Positions 61,567-64,000 of a stretch of DNA of 64,000 nt are shown here, piece after piece (within the stretch, counting starts at the first letter, position 1; the number at the start of each line of letters is the position of its first letter). The position numbers and the translations under genes were made by a program. Below the pieces are notes generated by a model, which ran no database searches, was not told the origin of the DNA, and worked only from the letters and a program-made list of their open reading frames with translations. The DNA is from Bacilli bacterium. GTDB taxonomy: Bacteria; Bacillota_I; Bacilli_A; ML615J-28; CAG-313. The stretch is from the NCBI GenBank assembly GCA_017501465.1, contig JAFVWY010000012.1, positions 74,191 to 138,190 on the forward strand, read 5' to 3'.

Positions 61567-63072
61567 TTAATCCTCCTCTATTTTAAAGCATCTAGTTGCT
61601 TCTATGGCTTTTTGCCAACCACTATATAATTTTTCTCGTTCTTCATCTCTCATATGTGGCATAAATAAGCGTTCAACATTTTGAAGTTTAATTAATTCAT
61701 CATAATCTTTCCAAACGCCAACAGCAAGGCCAGCTAAAAAAGCAGCCCCTTTTGCAGTAGTTTCGAAAACCTTAGGTCTCGTAATACAACAATTTAAAAT
61801 ATCAGCCTGAAATTGCATTAAATAATTGTTTGTACTTGCTCCTCCATCCACAGCTAAATTATGGATTGGAAAACCTGTTTCTTTTATCATAACTTCCATA
61901 ACATCTTTAGATTGATATGCTATTGATTCTACAACAGCATTAATAAAATGCTCTCTTTTTGTTGCTCTAGTTAATCCAAAAGTTGTACCTCTAACATCAT
62001 TATCCCAATATGGAGTTCCTAATCCTACAAAGGCAGGAACAAAATATACACCATTACTTCCTTTAACAATGTTACTTGAATTTTCTACTTCGCTAGACTT
62101 TTCAATGATTCGCATACCATCTCGTAACCACTGAACAGCAGATCCAGCCACAAACACAGAACCTTCAATAGCATATTCTACGTGATTATTAATCTTCCAA
62201 GCAACTGTCGTTAATAAGCCATTCTTTGACTTAATAAGCTTATCTTTTATGTTCATCAACATAAAGCAGCCTGTACCATAAGTATTTTTAACATCACCTT
62301 CATTAAAACAACATTGTCCAAATAACGAAGCCTGTTGGTCCCCAATCATTGAAGCTATTGGTATTTTATATCCGTTTGTTAATTTACAAAGAGCAGTAGC
62401 ATATCCATGTATCATGCTAGAATCTCTAACTTCGGGTAAAATTTGTTTTGGAACATTGAAAAGTTCTAATAAATCATTTTCCCAAGTTAAAGAGTTGATA
62501 TTATATAACATTGTTCTAGAAGCATTAGATGCATCCGTAGCGTGTACTTCTCCTTCAGTTAATTTCCAAAGTAGATAAGTATCTACAGTTCCAAATAAAA
62601 TTTCTCCTTTGATAGCTCTTTCTAATAAATGAGGATTCTGATCAAAAATAAATTTAATCTTAGAAGCTGAAAAATAAGGGTTTATGATCAAACCAGTTTT
62701 ATTTTGAATAAAATCTTGATACCCATTTTTAATCAAATCATCACAAATTCCTTGAGACTGACGAGACTGCCAAACTATTGCTGGGCATACCGGTTTACCA
62801 GTGATTTTATCCCATAGAATTGTTGTTTCACGTTGATTGGTGATACCAATTGCTTTGATATTTTCAATATCAATAGCAGAATCAAGTATAATTTCTTTTA
62901 AAACTTCATACACACTTTTCCAAATTTCTTCTGCATTTTGTTCAACCCATCCACTTTTTGGATAACTTAAACTAATTTCCATTTGTTTAATATTTAAGAT
63001 ATTACACTTTTCATCAAATAAAATTGCACGGCTACTTGTAGTACCTTGGTCAATTGATATTATGTATCTCAT
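61567..63072 (-). CDS. glpK: Glycerol kinase
   Basis: GlpK makes glycerol 3-phosphate from glycerol and ATP. The 501-residue product has the nucleotide-binding SIDQGTTSSRAILFD start, ITNQRETTILWD, a DASNASRTMLYNI loop, GDQQASLFGQCC, and YGTGCFMLMN. AAGGAGG precedes the ATG. It leads the glycerol catabolic cluster; no glycerol facilitator is visible in the window. Confidence 0.97.
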   Translation of the reverse strand: MRYIISIDQGTTSSRAILFDEKCNILNIKQMEISLSYPKSGWVEQNAEEIWKSVYEVLKEIILDSAIDIENIKAIGITNQRETTILWDKITGKPVCPAIVWQSRQSQGICDDLIKNGYQDFIQNKTGLIINPYFSASKIKFIFDQNPHLLERAIKGEILFGTVDTYLLWKLTEGEVHATDASNASRTMLYNINSLTWENDLLELFNVPKQILPEVRDSSMIHGYATALCKLTNGYKIPIASMIGDQQASLFGQCCFNEGDVKNTYGTGCFMLMNIKDKLIKSKNGLLTTVAWKINNHVEYAIEGSVFVAGSAVQWLRDGMRIIEKSSEVENSSNIVKGSNGVYFVPAFVGLGTPYWDNDVRGTTFGLTRATKREHFINAVVESIAYQSKDVMEVMIKETGFPIHNLAVDGGASTNNYLMQFQADILNCCITRPKVFETTAKGAAFLAGLAVGVWKDYDELIKLQNVERLFMPHMRDEEREKLYSGWQKAIEATRCFKIEED

Positions 63073-63092
63073 AATACCTCCTTTGGTATTTT

Positions 63093-64000
63093 TTATTTAA
63101 AAACTTTTTTCATTAATGCATATGTTTGTACAATCTTAAAACCGGCACCCATATAAATATATCTTGCATGATTATTTAAGCCAGTATAAAAAGTCATAAA
63201 TTTTGCACCATTTTGTTTAGAACGATAAGCTAGCATAGAGAACAAAGCTTTACCTAAACCTCTTCCTCTTACAGATTCACTAATAATGATACCGTCAAAA
63301 TGACCTCTTCCACTATTTTCATTCCATAAAGCACCTGTCCATCCCTTAATTTTACCATGTTCTGAAACTACTAAAAAAGGATTAGGCTTTTCAAGTGCTA
63401 AATTAGCTCTGATACATTTTTCGAAATCAATCGCATTTATATCATCATAAAATTCTTGTAATCCATAATGTTTATTGGCATCGTAAAATTCTATTTCAAT
63501 TCCATCTTCTTTATTACGTTCTAAAATTTCTTGAATACTAGGAGAAATTTCATAATCTGAAAGTGGCAAATGGAACGCATCTTCAAATCCCACAGCTGCA
63601 TAACCTCTATGTAATAAGAATAAATATTCTTCACTATTAACTCGAATACCAGGTGCACAAGGATGATCATGACCAGGATAATTAGGAATATACCAACTAT
63701 AACATAATGGTAAATAACTAGCAGCCATAATTGACTTTTTGCCTTTTGATTTTGCAAATTCTTCTATCTTTTTAACTAATGCATCACCAATACCTTGTTT
63801 TCTATAATCTTTTTTTACTATAAAAGCATTTAAATAAGCAGGAGAATTTTCATTACTTAATGTTTGTTTTCTAATAAAACCCATTGCGTAACCAATTAAT
63901 TTATCTTCATCAAAAGCACCAAAAACGCCATCAAATGAAAAATCAGTATCATTTACAAAAACTTTTGTAAAATGTTCCACAGTCATTGGTTTAAAATATC
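63093..64000 (-). CDS. GNAT family N-acetyltransferase with two GNAT domains, 5' end outside the window
   Basis: The visible part has two acetyltransferase domains: the first with VKKDYRKQGIGDALVKKIEEFA near visible residue 55, the second with SESVRGRGLGKALFSMLAY near residue 240, both with the R/Q-x-x-G-x-G/A acetyl-CoA loop. The frame stays open through the ATG at 63986 to the edge (TyrPheLysPro precede), so the gene is probably truncated here. It is 20 bases before glpK and may share its transcript. Substrate unknown. Confidence 0.85.
   Translation of the reverse strand, partial: YFKPMTVEHFTKVFVNDTDFSFDGVFGAFDEDKLIGYAMGFIRKQTLSNENSPAYLNAFIVKKDYRKQGIGDALVKKIEEFAKSKGKKSIMAASYLPLCYSWYIPNYPGHDHPCAPGIRVNSEEYLFLLHRGYAAVGFEDAFHLPLSDYEISPSIQEILERNKEDGIEIEFYDANKHYGLQEFYDDINAIDFEKCIRANLALEKPNPFLVVSEHGKIKGWTGALWNENSGRGHFDGIIISESVRGRGLGKALFSMLAYRSKQNGAKFMTFYTGLNNHARYIYMGAGFKIVQTYALMKKVFK

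Noticed and set aside
1-64000. Mollicutes genetic code (TGA as Trp)
   Set aside because: Several genes end properly at TGA and all Trp codons in conserved motifs are TGG, so the standard code applies.

Overview
The window is an AT-rich, tightly packed bacterial segment read with the standard code: Trp is TGG, and TGA is a true stop (for example at the ends of the GspF-like and SpoVB-like genes). Gene content and local order point to the class Bacilli. Recognisable Bacillus-type neighbourhoods are yceD-rpmF, ysxC-spoVID-ysxE (without the intervening hem genes), pnp next to rpsO and truB, alaS-ruvX-yrzB, rel-dtd with apt, and spoVB-yrbG-yrzE. The many InlB B-repeats, the degenerate sporulation set and the very low GC suggest a gut-associated, uncultured, reduced-genome Bacilli lineage (RF39/Erysipelotrichales-like); that placement is inference.

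Layout. 1-2000: a LacX-type epimerase convergent with a solitary rsmH. 2049-11387: one gene of 9.3 kb for a 3112-residue lipoprotein made of Ig-like domains, about 14 InlB B-repeats, five copies of an unrecognised helical insert, two beta-helices and a C-terminal zinc amidase. 11.6-14.4 kb: yceD-rpmF, then a YsxE-like kinase, a SpoVID-like protein and EngB. 14.43-14.77 kb: RNase P RNA. 14.8-20 kb: degV, pnp, rpsO, truB, DUF368. 20.1-22.2 kb: phosphodiester glycosidase. 22.3-27.9 kb: a type IV pilus/competence-like operon with minor pilins first, then GspF, GspE and pilins, several genes with non-ATG starts. 28.4-30.5 kb (plus strand): tmcAL and mrp. 30.5-34.3 kb: a DUF1292 protein with a Cys/His-rich tail, ruvX and alaS under an alanine T-box. 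34.4-38.6 kb: two paralogous six-helix membrane proteins with repeats. 38.8-46.4 kb: AI-2E-type permease, gap, Bax inhibitor-1 family protein, polC. 46.5-49.7 kb: C39-like lipoprotein, tRNA-Cys (plus), RluA-type synthase, SpoIIIAH-like protein. 49.8-55.9 kb: two membrane/signalling unknowns, dtd, rel, apt. 56-58.6 kb: spoVB, DUF421, TIGR04086. 58.6-63.1 kb: glycerol catabolic operon (glpK, two FAD enzymes, DUF1667) preceded by a GNAT gene cut by the window edge.

How it fits together. Most genes are housekeeping (translation, RNA processing, replication, stringent response, glycolysis, glycerol use). The accessory layer is surface-directed: giant modular hydrolase, glycosidase, cysteine peptidase-like lipoprotein and pilus. 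Four sporulation-type genes (spoIIIAH, spoVID-like, ysxE-like, spoVB) sit in three places, two of them in Bacillus-like synteny, so the lineage either sporulates or has kept pieces of the pathway. The most unusual signals are the repeated helical insert inside B-repeats, a hairpin over the spoIIIAH ribosome binding site, ATT-type starts, an Mrp ATPase without its CPxC motif, a metallothionein-like tail on DUF1292, and a GAF/GGDEF/EAL-like protein that appears to have lost its catalytic residues. No CRISPR array, insertion sequence or prophage was seen.
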